From Deltaproteobacteria bacterium (GTDB lineage Bacteria; Desulfobacterota; Dissulfuribacteria; Dissulfuribacterales; JALVPX01), in contig JALVPX010000142.1 in the NCBI GenBank assembly GCA_027031565.1, positions 15,750 through 36,070 on the forward strand: DNA of 20,321 nucleotides, written 5' to 3'. Each line of letters starts with the position of its first letter. The first letter of the stretch is position 1. This document shows positions 7,610 to 15,716 of the stretch, piece by piece. Both the position numbers and the translations under genes were made by a program. The notes beneath the pieces are model-generated. The model was not told the origin of the DNA. It did not search any database and worked only from the letters and a program-made list of their open reading frames with translations.

Positions 7610-9949
7610 TTATTTGATGCACGCAGCCCTGACCTGCTTCAGGTCAGTTTCGCCCTTCAAGACCTTTAATATGCCATCCTGTTTCAGGGTCAGCATGCCG
7701 GCCCTCATGGCATGTTCCCTTATATCGCCTACCGGGCTCTTGTGTTGGATCAGTTTTCTCATGTTGTCATCCGAGGTCAACAGTTCGTGTATGGCCATTC
7801 TACCTTTGTAGCCGGTCTCGTTGCATGCCAGGCACCCCTTTGGCTTGAAAAAGGTTCCCTTTTCAATGTCTTCCATTGTCAACGGTCTTGCAGGGTGTTC
7901 ACCAAACTCCTTGATTAATTGCTCCTTTTCTTCGTCATCCGGCTCATATTGCTCCTTGCAGTTGGGGCACAGTCTCTTAACCAGGCGCTGTGCCAGTACC
8001 CCCAGCAATGCATCTGCAAAGTTAAAGGGATCCATGCCAATGCCAAGGAGCCTGGTGACCGTTTCAGGTGCTGAGTTTGTGTGCAAGGTGGAAAAGACAA
8101 GGTGGCCGGTGAGCGAGGCCTCTATGACCGTTTCCGCAGTTTCCTCATCCCTTGTTTCACCGACCATTATCACGTCCGGGTCGGCTCTCAAGAAGGCCCT
8201 CAATACCTTTGCAAAGGTGAGACCTATGCCGGGCCTGACCTGCACCTGCCGCAAGCCGTCCTGAACGATTTCCACTGGGTCTTCAGCAGTCCATATCTTC
8301 TTTTCCGGCCTGTTTATGTATCCCAGGGCAGCATGAAGAGAAGTGGTTTTACCAGATCCAGTAGGCCCGACCACCAGTATCAGCCCGTAGGGCATTTCCA
8401 GGAGCTGCTTGAAAGTGCTCAGGTTGTGATCCAGGAGGCCTATCTTGTCCAGTGGCATGGCCTCTGAGGAGGCAAGAATACGGAGCACCACGTCTTCATT
8501 GTTTTCCGTGGTAGGAAGGGTTGCCACACGCAGTTCAATAGTTTTGCCTGAACGCATCCTGAACTTGATTTTTCCGTCCTGGGGCAGCCTCTTTTCTGCT
8601 ATATCCAGGTTGGCCATGATCTTTATTCTTGATACAAGAGCCTTTTTGTAATTGTAAGGTATGGTCTGGTAGCGGAGGCAGTCGCCATCTATGCGGTAGC
8701 GCACCTGTACACCCCGTTTGCCGGTGAGCGATTCCAGATGTATATCAGAGGCGTTTTTCCTGTAGGCATCATCGATTATTTTGTTTGCAATTTGAACGAC
8801 TATATTGTCTGCGTCAGAGGCAAGGCCTTCCTCTTCCTCATCCATATCTTCATCGTCCACAAGTTCCAATTGATCAAAGACATCTTCATCACTGTCACCA
8901 AGCGAATACTTGCCATAGAAATAATCAATGAATTTCTCTATATCCTCTTTCAAGGCGACAGCGAACTCAAAGGAGTTGGCCTTGAGAACCCGGCGTATGT
9001 CGTCGATCTTTCTGAGGTCGTTCGGGTTGTCCAGTGCAACTATGATAGTGCCTGCGTGTTCCCTGATCGGGGCACACACCGTGTTTCTGAAAAAATGTTC
9101 CTTTATGCCCTGGATGCAGGAAGGGGTAGTTCCTGCTTCGAGTTCGTTGAATTCAACGAATGGGCATCGGTAGTATTCGCTGAGGGATCTGCCGAGATCC
9201 GGCTTTTTGATGCCGAAATGGTTGAGCAGGATAGATTCAATGGTCTTTTTGTCCCGCTTCGCCAGCTCCCGGGCCTCATCCAGCTGGTTTTCAGTCAGTT
9301 TTTCGGTCCTTATGAGATAATAAAACCTGCCGTAGCGCTGGGCTGACTGGGAAAGCTCCTCCAGGCGGGCAGAGGCGTTGCGGAAATTTGGGTCAATGGT
9401 TGCTATCTGCTCCAATGCATCTATGGCATCAGGTATGGCCCCTATCTGTTCCTGGGTCAAGGCAAGCTGATACAAGATGTCCAGGCGCTCCGAGTCTTCA
9501 AGTGAAGGATCATCAAGGGCTGCCTTGAAATGATCAGCTGCCTCAAAGGGTGTATCCAACGCCAGATAACATTCTGCGATTTTCGTATGCACTTTGCCTG
9601 GCTTCCATTTCTGTTCGGCAAGGTCTTTTAATTCCTCTAGCGCTTCTTTGTGAAATCCTGCTTCAATAAGACCAAGGCTGTTGTGGTACAGGCTTTCAGG
9701 ATCTTTTGCCGAAGACGAGCCTGTTTGATGGACAGATTGCCCGCCATTTTTTTCAGCTCCTTGAATGGCAGCCAGCCTCTTTTCTATTTTGGTTCTCAGG
9801 TCTGGATCCAGCAGATCCTGTTCCAACACCGAGGTGTAGATGCCAGCAGCTTCCTCAATTAACCCCTGGCTGTAATAGAGTTCCGCCTCTTGGAGCCTGG
9901 TTTCCACTTCTTGCAAGTCAAGATTAATTGCTGCATTTACAGGGTTCAT
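7610..9949 (-). CDS. pilB: PilB/GspE-type secretion ATPase with N-terminal TPR extension
   Basis: 779 residues. About 15-200 are helical TPR-like repeats (for example EAELYYSQGLIEEAAGIY, NSLGLIEAGFHKEALEEL and CYLALDTPFEAADHFKAAL). About 205-345 fit the MshEN/GspE N-domain, the class that can bind c-di-GMP. An acidic linker rich in Asp/Glu (350-376) leads to the motor domain. Walker A is GPTGSGKT (528-535), the Asp box is TAEDPVE (554-560), Walker B is PDVIMVGE (591-598), and the His box is STLHTN (620-625). Two cysteine pairs, CPNC (661-664) and CLAC (706-709), form the zinc site typical of PilB/GspE extension ATPases. It should power type IV pilus assembly or type II secretion in the cytoplasm. 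Its AGGAG (9956-9960) overlaps the upstream stop codon. The TPR extension is longer than in standard PilB (about 570 residues). Confidence 0.92.
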   Translation of the reverse strand: MNPVNAAINLDLQEVETRLQEAELYYSQGLIEEAAGIYTSVLEQDLLDPDLRTKIEKRLAAIQGAEKNGGQSVHQTGSSSAKDPESLYHNSLGLIEAGFHKEALEELKDLAEQKWKPGKVHTKIAECYLALDTPFEAADHFKAALDDPSLEDSERLDILYQLALTQEQIGAIPDAIDALEQIATIDPNFRNASARLEELSQSAQRYGRFYYLIRTEKLTENQLDEARELAKRDKKTIESILLNHFGIKKPDLGRSLSEYYRCPFVEFNELEAGTTPSCIQGIKEHFFRNTVCAPIREHAGTIIVALDNPNDLRKIDDIRRVLKANSFEFAVALKEDIEKFIDYFYGKYSLGDSDEDVFDQLELVDDEDMDEEEEGLASDADNIVVQIANKIIDDAYRKNASDIHLESLTGKRGVQVRYRIDGDCLRYQTIPYNYKKALVSRIKIMANLDIAEKRLPQDGKIKFRMRSGKTIELRVATLPTTENNEDVVLRILASSEAMPLDKIGLLDHNLSTFKQLLEMPYGLILVVGPTGSGKTTSLHAALGYINRPEKKIWTAEDPVEIVQDGLRQVQVRPGIGLTFAKVLRAFLRADPDVIMVGETRDEETAETVIEASLTGHLVFSTLHTNSAPETVTRLLGIGMDPFNFADALLGVLAQRLVKRLCPNCKEQYEPDDEEKEQLIKEFGEHPARPLTMEDIEKGTFFKPKGCLACNETGYKGRMAIHELLTSDDNMRKLIQHKSPVGDIREHAMRAGMLTLKQDGILKVLKGETDLKQVRAACIK

Positions 9950-9958
9950 GGCGAACTC

Positions 9959-11455
9959 CTACGCTGCCGAGCGGCTCAAGCTTTCCAAGGTGATCAGTTC
10001 AGACTCTGAGTCTTTGGAAGGGGCGACAAGCTGCGGTTCGTCATCCACGAAGAGCACGGCCCCTCGATTATTCTTGAACAGGGCGATGCCCCACCTTTTT
10101 TCGCCAGAGGATGCTTTCTCACTGCCCTGGAACCCTTTTACAGGCAGTGTCAGCTTCTGCAGTGCCTTGTCATCCAGGCTGGCCAGTTCGCCCGATACCA
10201 GCTTTGATATCTTTGACCATGGCCATTTTTTGAGCTGGGCAAGTGCAAAGGAGCCATTTTTCAAGCTCTTCTTTATCATCTTCGAAGAGGCCTTGAAATG
10301 GCAGCATACTTCTTGCGGCAAAAAGGCTACCTTGACGCCATCGCAATGGGTAATGAAGAGCTGCTCTGGCCCTTCATTGACTGGGACGTGAGATTCATGC
10401 CCAGCGGCTTTGGCAGGCGCTGACTGCTGAGGATGAACAGCCGATTTTTCGACTTGCACAGGGACGAAATCCACCCCTACTGCTTGGCACAATTTTTTAC
10501 GTTCAGATTCGAGGTCAGTTCGCAGCCCGTGCAGCAGTTTGTAGAGCTTTTCAAGGCCCTCTCTTCCTGCCAATAAGGCCTCGACAGGGGCTATCTTTTC
10601 GGTGGATTTGCGCAAGACCTCCAAGTGTTCCATGATATCTTCTGCCAAGGTGGTCCCGGCTCCCATGCCTTCACTTGCCGGTGTAAGGCCGAGCGATGCC
10701 TCATCCAGATCTAGTGAAGGCGTATCACCGGCAACTAAATCGGCTGTATGATCTTGTATGTCAGAAGCCGATGGAGCCCCCGCTGTTTGAACCGTTTCTT
10801 GAGCCTGTGTTGTTTCCGATTCTGATTCGCGGGAATCCTGGCCGCCTGATACGATTTTCTTCAACGCCTTGACGGCTGCTTCAGTTGCATGGGCAGCCTT
10901 TGTTTCATGGTCCGTGTCGCTTATGTATTTTTCCAGCGCCTGTAAACCGAGCTTTAAGGCAGGCAGAACAGAGCCTGCCGAGTTATCCGTTTCCGACCGG
11001 AGGATGGAGAGTGCCTGGACCATGAGATCGGGCAGCACGGCAATATCCTCTGGCAGGCCTGTGATCGGTTCCTTGAGTGTGTGGCTGAAATTTTCTATGA
11101 TCTCAGGCGTAACCTCCCATTCTAATGTCATCATGTGCTCTTGTATCTTGCGCAGCCACTCTTCAGGGGGAGCGGTAGTTTCTGTGCTGCTGTCCACTTC
11201 AGATTCCAGCTCAAGGGTGAGATCCAGTTCCACTGAGTCAGACTCTTCGGCCGAAGGCGCATCGGAGACACTTGGTGCAGACTCCAATTCAAATTCCACG
11301 GCCTCTTCATCGACTGGTTCCGGCATCACCTCCCTAACCTCATTGGTAACAGGATCTATTTCTATCTTTTTTGCCGGGTTGAACAAGGAATCGATAGTTC
11401 CCTCTACCTCTTCAGTAAACACCCTAATTTCGTTTAATTTTTCCTTTTGGTCCAT
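9959..11455 (-). CDS. Acidic multidomain protein with probable CheW-like C-terminal domain
   Basis: 498 residues, with no confident family for the whole chain. Residues 41-95 are very acidic and low in complexity. Residues about 98-202 form a helical block (EEWLRKIQEHMMTLEWEVTP at its start). I have a recollection of similar LEWE-type helical domains in deltaproteobacterial proteins but cannot verify it. Residues 205-265 are a Ser/Thr/Glu-rich linker, and 268-325 are a second helical, possibly coiled-coil segment. Residues about 364-478 alternate short hydrophobic strands (LFITHCDGVKVAFLP, RWGIALFKNNRGAVLFVDDE) with the layout of a divergent CheW domain. Lying between MglA and PilB and facing a CheA locus, it may be an adaptor linking the chemosensory array to the pilus motor. 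This is inference. AGGAG lies nine bases before the ATG. Confidence 0.7.
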   Translation of the reverse strand: MDQKEKLNEIRVFTEEVEGTIDSLFNPAKKIEIDPVTNEVREVMPEPVDEEAVEFELESAPSVSDAPSAEESDSVELDLTLELESEVDSSTETTAPPEEWLRKIQEHMMTLEWEVTPEIIENFSHTLKEPITGLPEDIAVLPDLMVQALSILRSETDNSAGSVLPALKLGLQALEKYISDTDHETKAAHATEAAVKALKKIVSGGQDSRESESETTQAQETVQTAGAPSASDIQDHTADLVAGDTPSLDLDEASLGLTPASEGMGAGTTLAEDIMEHLEVLRKSTEKIAPVEALLAGREGLEKLYKLLHGLRTDLESERKKLCQAVGVDFVPVQVEKSAVHPQQSAPAKAAGHESHVPVNEGPEQLFITHCDGVKVAFLPQEVCCHFKASSKMIKKSLKNGSFALAQLKKWPWSKISKLVSGELASLDDKALQKLTLPVKGFQGSEKASSGEKRWGIALFKNNRGAVLFVDDEPQLVAPSKDSESELITLESLSRSAA

Positions 11456-11480
11456 GGAGGGCTTCTCCTAGTAATTTGAG

Positions 11481-12098
11481 TTATATGTCTGCAAGCAGAT
11501 GCTTTTTGACAACGTATCTAATTGTATTTTTGCTGATTTCCTTCAAGGTCTCAAAGACACCTATCCCTTTTGTGGCAGTGGCTTCAAAGGTGATGGCCTT
11601 GAGCTCATTGTTGAGATCCGACTCAAGTTCATCGACACTCAGTGTTGGAATAGCAGAATTTGCCAGATCCCTCTTGTTGTATTGAAGCACCAAAGGTATT
11701 TCCTCGATGCTCAGGCCATATTCCGTTAAGTTCTTTTTAAGATCATTGAAGCTCTCTATGTTTTTCTCTCGCCTCACCCTTAGCGAATCAGCAACGAAGA
11801 CAACCCCGTCAACGCCTTTCAATACCAGCTTGCGTGTAGCCTCATAAATAGTCTGACCTGGAACTGTGTACAACTGAATGCGTACATCGAATCCATTGAC
11901 CTTGCCCAGATTAAGTGGCAACAGATCAAAAAACAGGGTCCGGTCCCCTTTTGTCTCGATGGTGAGCATTTTGCCACGCACACCATTGTTCATGGCGTTG
12001 TATATGTAGAGGAGGTTTGTGGTCTTTCCGCCACGTCCTGGTCCATAATATACAATCTTGCAGTGGACCTCTTTTCTACTAAGATCAATTAAGGCCAT
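11481..12098 (-). CDS. mglA: MglA-type Ras-like polarity GTPase
   Basis: 205 residues of the bacterial MglA small GTPase family. The P-loop is GPGRGGKT (19-26), switch I centres on KGDRTLFFD (50-58), the G3 region is TVPGQ (78-82) and the guanine-specificity motif is NKRD (141-144). R53 and Q82 fall at the positions known to be needed for GTP hydrolysis in Myxococcus xanthus MglA, and TVPGQ replaces the Ras DxxGQ motif as expected for this family, so an active GTPase is likely. In Myxococcus, MglA-GTP marks the leading pole and directs type IV pili and gliding. The upstream Roadblock gene ends one base before this ATG. The ribosome binding site is weak, so translation is probably coupled. Confidence 0.93.
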   Translation of the reverse strand: MALIDLSRKEVHCKIVYYGPGRGGKTTNLLYIYNAMNNGVRGKMLTIETKGDRTLFFDLLPLNLGKVNGFDVRIQLYTVPGQTIYEATRKLVLKGVDGVVFVADSLRVRREKNIESFNDLKKNLTEYGLSIEEIPLVLQYNKRDLANSAIPTLSVDELESDLNNELKAITFEATATKGIGVFETLKEISKNTIRYVVKKHLLADI

Positions 12099-12099
12099 A

Positions 12100-12501
12100 T
12101 CAGCTGTCCAATCCGAAAATTTTTTCTATTGCCTTGGTCAATTGAGAAACCCGCAATCTGACAAGTCCAAGAGCTACCTCGTCACCGAAAATGGTAACCA
12201 GGATCAGCCTTGGCCCCACCCTTGCAAAATGAATACTATCTTTTTTACCTTTATGAAACAGCAAAGAGAAATCGTCTTCTCCGATGAGGCGGGCAATCTC
12301 TGAAGTAGCGCCGAAGTTGGCCGCTGCCAAAGCGGCCAAGGCAGTAGTGTCAAAACGGCGGGCGTCCTGGCCGCAGTTCGCCACCACGTTGCCTGCATCA
12401 TCTATCAACAAAACAGTATGCACGCCAGCCTTTATAAGGGCATTTTCAATCTGCTGCCTTGCCTCTTCCAGGACTGGAGCAGTGAGCACAAGGTCATTCA
12501 T
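12100..12501 (-). CDS. Roadblock/LC7-domain protein (MglB-like)
   Basis: 133 residues forming a single Roadblock/LC7 fold: TVLLIDDAGNVVANCG (29-44), the helix TTALAALAAANFGATSEIA (52-70), DFSLLFHKGKKDSIHFARV (77-95) and LILVTIFGDEVALGLVRLRV (99-118). Dimers of such proteins regulate small GTPases; in Myxococcus MglB is the GAP for MglA. Co-encoded one base ahead of mglA, this protein is the obvious partner of that GTPase. Whether it has GAP activity or is a scaffold cannot be told from sequence. The start is supported by AGAGGA at 12509-12514, seven bases upstream. It is the first gene of the minus-strand operon ending with pilB. Confidence 0.9.
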   Translation of the reverse strand: MNDLVLTAPVLEEARQQIENALIKAGVHTVLLIDDAGNVVANCGQDARRFDTTALAALAAANFGATSEIARLIGEDDFSLLFHKGKKDSIHFARVGPRLILVTIFGDEVALGLVRLRVSQLTKAIEKIFGLDS

Positions 12502-12694
12502 GGAATCATCCTCTTATTATAATTGTTGAGACTTCTGCTCTAGGCCGCTGCCTATCATTGTTTTTTGAAAATTCTATGTTTCTTATCGTCTGAAGCTGCT
12601 GGAAGTTTAACCAATCTTTGAAAAATCAAGTTCTTGTATCAAGGTGACGATGAAAATTCTAAAAAAGGCCTGCTACTGGCCTGTAGGGGTAGCT
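12502..12694. promoter_or_regulatory. Divergent intergenic region between the Roadblock-pilB and HDOD-cheA operons
   Basis: 193 AT-richer bases separate two divergent operons and should hold both promoters. I see no convincing paired -35/-10 elements, sigma-54 or sigma-28 sites. The only sharp landmarks are ribosome binding sites: AGAGGA (12509-12514, minus) for the Roadblock gene and AGGGG (12685-12689, plus) for the HDOD gene. The regulatory role is inferred from gene layout alone. Confidence 0.4.
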
Positions 12695-13549
12695 ATGACA
12701 TTGCAGATAGACCAGCGTCTCGAGAAAATTGAAGATCTTCCAACGATTCCGCATACTTTGCAAAAGGTATTGAGCTCCTTGGATGAGGTAAGCACCTCTG
12801 CCAGGACATTGGAGGAAATAATCAGGACCGATCCCATTCTGGCAGCAAAGGTATTGAGGCTCGCCAATTCTCCGCTGTACGGCGCATCCGGAGAAGTTAA
12901 CAGTATAGACAGGGCCGTGGTCCTGCTTGGTTTTGAAGAAGTGAAAAACTTGGTGATCGGGCTTTCCTTGACGAGCAGTTTCTCCGGGAACCTAGGCGTT
13001 GAAGGTCTCGAGGCCAGGGCCTTGTGGATACATGCAATTGGTGTGGGAACAGCTGCTAAAATGCTGGGCAGCCGGGTTGACGGGGTTGATCCGGAAGAGC
13101 TTTTTACTGCGGGCTTAATCCACGATATCGGCAGGTTCGTAATGTGCCTCCACTTTCCAGAGGAGACAAAAGAACTCATAGAGATCTGCAAGAAACGCAA
13201 TTGTCCACTGGCCAAGGCAGAACTGGAATATGGCCTTTCACACAGCGAAATTGGCGCGTATTTGGCAACCCGCTGGGGATTGAGCGAACAGATCATAAGC
13301 ATTGCAAGATATCACCATTTTCCCAAAAGCGCGGGGTCTGACGCCCGTTTAGCTTACATTGTTTTCCTGGCAGACATGTTATGCCACAAGCTTCAGCTTG
13401 GATGGGGTGACATAGGGCAGAGCAAGAATGAGAAAATTTTGGTACCCAAGGCCATAGGCATATCTCCTGAGGCAGTAAAGGAGGTTGCCCTGGAACTGAA
13501 GGCCTCTAAGGAAGAAATAGAGCACGGGTGGGGCAGTCTTATCGATTAG
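12695..13549 (+). CDS. HDOD-domain signalling protein
   Basis: 284 residues, almost all one HDOD domain, beginning RLEKIEDLPTIPHTLQKVL and continuing IIRTDPILAAKVLRLANSP (43-61). The HD-type metal-ligand pattern is retained: H113, H143-D144 in IHDIG, H183, H207-H208 and D227. Many HDOD proteins are regulatory rather than catalytic, so activity is uncertain; no GGDEF, EAL or GYP element is present. The start ATG 12695 has AGGGG (12685-12689) five bases upstream. In-frame GTG 12644 and ATG 12650 would add up to 17 residues outside the conserved domain. HDOD genes often accompany chemosensory and twitching loci. Its stop TAG is followed immediately and in the same frame by the ATG of the next gene. 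Confidence 0.9.
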   Translation: MTLQIDQRLEKIEDLPTIPHTLQKVLSSLDEVSTSARTLEEIIRTDPILAAKVLRLANSPLYGASGEVNSIDRAVVLLGFEEVKNLVIGLSLTSSFSGNLGVEGLEARALWIHAIGVGTAAKMLGSRVDGVDPEELFTAGLIHDIGRFVMCLHFPEETKELIEICKKRNCPLAKAELEYGLSHSEIGAYLATRWGLSEQIISIARYHHFPKSAGSDARLAYIVFLADMLCHKLQLGWGDIGQSKNEKILVPKAIGISPEAVKEVALELKASKEEIEHGWGSLID

Positions 13550-14599
13550 ATGTCTGGAGCAATGGAGCATTCCGTAAAAAGCACCGGCAAGGTCCGCACT
13601 CTAATAGTGGATGACGCAGCCTTCATGCGCAGGGCCCTTGTCACCATCCTAAGCAGAGAAAAGGACATTGAGATCGTTGGGGTGGCGAAACATGGAAAGG
13701 ATGCCCTGGAGGCCATAGACGCACTTGATCCGGATGTTGTGACACTGGATGTGGATATGCCGGTAATGGATGGTATTACCACCATAAGACACATCATGGT
13801 CAGGCAGCCGAGACCGGTGATAATGGTGAGCGCCCTGGCAGACAATGGCCGTATCGCCCTTGAGGCCTTGCGGCTTGGTGCAGTAGATTTTTTTCCCAAA
13901 CCTTCAGGCACCATCTCAACCGACATGGAGCACAAGGGGGCAGAGATCGGCACCATCGTAAAGAGGGCCTCACAGATAAACAGAAAGGCTATTATCAGGG
14001 CACGTTGGAAAAGTCCGAAAAATAAAAAACTGGCTGAAAAAGATGCTAGAGCACCCTCAAAGGTGCTTTTTCTCTGGGCCACCGGCGGCGGATGCACATC
14101 TTATATACGATTCTTGGGAAATGTTTCTGCCGCGCCGGACGTCGCTGTGATCATTCTCCAGGATGTTCAGGGTCAGGCCTTGCCATCTTTTTGTAAGGAA
14201 TTGAATAACCACGTGGAATGGCGGGTAAAAACGACCCCAGAAGGCTCTTTCAAGGGAGGGGAATGTCTGCTTCTGTCAAGACTCAACTACAATATCCGTA
14301 AAAGTAAAAACAGCATGCAACTCGCGGAAGAAAAGGCAACTCCTACTAAAAGGGATTTACTGCTTAGAAAAGTGGCAGAAAGTTTTGGCAGCAACTGCCG
14401 CTGTTTTTTGCTGTCAGGCAGGCCGGATGACATCAAGATCTTGAAATCAATTCAAAAAACCGGGGTTCAAATAGCAATTTTGGATCCAAAAAAATCTGTA
14501 TCTGACCATGTATGCGAAACCGCTGTCAAGGAAGGGCTTGGCCCATCTCTTTCTGAAGCACTTCTTTGGGAACGGGCATCAGCCTTGAGCAACAGCTAA
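13550..14599 (+). CDS. CheB-like response regulator 1 with degenerate methylesterase domain
   Basis: 349 residues. The receiver (about 15-125) is intact: acidic pair D21-D22, phosphoacceptor D67 (TLDVDMPVMDG), S94 and K117. The features HIMVRQPRPVIMVSAL and LRLGAVDFFPKPSG are CheB-type. After a basic linker, residues about 170-345 follow the CheB methylesterase order but the active site is lost. GASTGG has become WATGGG (176-181; catalytic Ser to Thr178), the QH motif has become QD (204-205; catalytic His to Asp), and TGMGxDG has become SGRPDDI (289-295; only the Asp kept). Methyl-glutamate hydrolysis is therefore not expected. It follows the HDOD stop without a gap and has no clear ribosome binding site of its own, so coupling is likely. 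ATG 13562 is an alternative start. Confidence 0.88.
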   Translation: MSGAMEHSVKSTGKVRTLIVDDAAFMRRALVTILSREKDIEIVGVAKHGKDALEAIDALDPDVVTLDVDMPVMDGITTIRHIMVRQPRPVIMVSALADNGRIALEALRLGAVDFFPKPSGTISTDMEHKGAEIGTIVKRASQINRKAIIRARWKSPKNKKLAEKDARAPSKVLFLWATGGGCTSYIRFLGNVSAAPDVAVIILQDVQGQALPSFCKELNNHVEWRVKTTPEGSFKGGECLLLSRLNYNIRKSKNSMQLAEEKATPTKRDLLLRKVAESFGSNCRCFLLSGRPDDIKILKSIQKTGVQIAILDPKKSVSDHVCETAVKEGLGPSLSEALLWERASALSNS

Positions 14600-14623
14600 T
14601 GAGGTAACGCTTTTTAATGAGGT
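14597..14623 (+). repeat. Short direct repeat between the first two CheB-like genes
   Basis: TAATGAGGT occurs at 14597-14605 and again at 14615-14623, an 18-base period. The first copy includes the TAA stop of regulator 1. The second provides the GAGG ribosome binding site of regulator 2. It may be a trace of the duplication that produced the tandem genes, or coincidence. Confidence 0.4.
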
Positions 14624-14626
14624 TGA

Positions 14627-15715
14627 ATGAGAATAATCATGCATTCCAAGGCTCAAATTAAAAATCCAAAAAATAATGGATCAAGGATCAAGACCCTGGT
14701 AGTGGACGATTCACCGCTCATGTGCAAGGTGGTCTCTGAGATTTTGGACGAAGATGGCGGATTTGAGGTCATAGGACAGGCGCTTAATGGCCAAGAGGCA
14801 CTTCGCATGCTCGATTCCATGCCATGTGATCTTTGCACTCTGGACGTCCATATGCCGGGTATGAATGGGTTGACTGTGTTGAAGCACATCATGATCCGTT
14901 ATCCCACTCCTACCCTGATGGTGAGTGCATTTACTGCGGATGGCTCAAAGATAACCTTTGACGCCCTTCGTTATGGAGCAGTGGACTTTTTCCACAAGCC
15001 GTCAAGGGATAATGGTAAAAGCATGTCTGAGCAGGGCGACCTGCTTCGGAAAAAGGCAAAGGACGCTGCCAAGGTGCAGTTGGATGCAGTTCAATACCTT
15101 CGCCTCAGGAATCCAAGCAGGCAGCCTGTTAAAGCCTCCAGAAAGAAAAAAACTGATTCCATGGTAATTATACATGGCGCCACAGGATCATATGCGTCGC
15201 TTTTGAACCTCATGCCTATCATGGAAAAGATACCGGCAAGCCCAATGATTGTTTCTGTGTCCGTTGATCAAGAACACCTCAAGGCCTTTGTAAAATATCT
15301 TCAAAGTTACATCCCCTATGACATGAATTGTGCTGCCGGCACCCAGGAAATAAGACCTGGTTCCATATATTTCATGTCAAAGGATCAGGCCGGCACCTTT
15401 GATTACAAGAAAGGAAAACTGGTCCTAGAAACCGCGCCGAGGCCCGATTTGAATGACAAAGAAGGAGGGATTGACCTGCTCCTGTTTTCAGCAGCAGAAC
15501 ATTTCGGAAGGAAGGCATTGGCAATCTTCTTGTCTGGAGAGAACAACCAGGGTGTTGCGGGGGCTGAGGAATTGCTGCGATCAAACGGCAGCGTAATGGT
15601 GCAACGGCTTGAGACATGCTTGAGGCCGGAGCTTCCCGAGGCGGTCTTGGAGCACAAAAAGGCAGGATCTGCGACCTTACTGGAACTGGCTAAAAAGGCT
15701 TCGTCCTGGTCATAA
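14627..15715 (+). CDS. CheB-like response regulator 2 with degenerate methylesterase domain
   Basis: 362 residues. The receiver (about 20-128) is intact with D27-D28, phosphoacceptor D73 (TLDVHMPGMNG), S100 and K124, plus the CheB-like strings HIMIRYPTPTLMVSAF and LRYGAVDFFHKPS. The C-terminal part (about 178-358) is the clearest CheB relic of the three: IDLLLFSAAEHFGRKALAIF followed by LSGENNQGVAGAEELL aligns with the family's D-LF-SaA and TGMGxDGa-G segments. The catalytic residues are gone: GASTGG reads GATGSY (184-189), the His position is Ser/Val near 212, and the Asp position is Q308. It is probably a phosphorylation-controlled binding protein rather than an esterase. GAGG lies four bases before ATG 14627; ATG 14639 is a second option. 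It is 27 bases after regulator 1. Confidence 0.88.
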   Translation: MRIIMHSKAQIKNPKNNGSRIKTLVVDDSPLMCKVVSEILDEDGGFEVIGQALNGQEALRMLDSMPCDLCTLDVHMPGMNGLTVLKHIMIRYPTPTLMVSAFTADGSKITFDALRYGAVDFFHKPSRDNGKSMSEQGDLLRKKAKDAAKVQLDAVQYLRLRNPSRQPVKASRKKKTDSMVIIHGATGSYASLLNLMPIMEKIPASPMIVSVSVDQEHLKAFVKYLQSYIPYDMNCAAGTQEIRPGSIYFMSKDQAGTFDYKKGKLVLETAPRPDLNDKEGGIDLLLFSAAEHFGRKALAIFLSGENNQGVAGAEELLRSNGSVMVQRLETCLRPELPEAVLEHKKAGSATLLELAKKASSWS

Positions 15716-15716
15716 A

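Noticed and set aside
12516..12521. Perfect TATAAT on the minus strand ahead of the Roadblock gene
   Set aside because: It lies two bases from the ribosome binding site, so a transcript starting from it would begin inside that site, and no -35 hexamer is at a suitable distance.
12677..12693. A TGGC...GC pair resembling a sigma-54 promoter before the HDOD gene
   Set aside because: The GG and GC elements are 12 bases apart instead of 10 and lie on the ribosome binding site itself.
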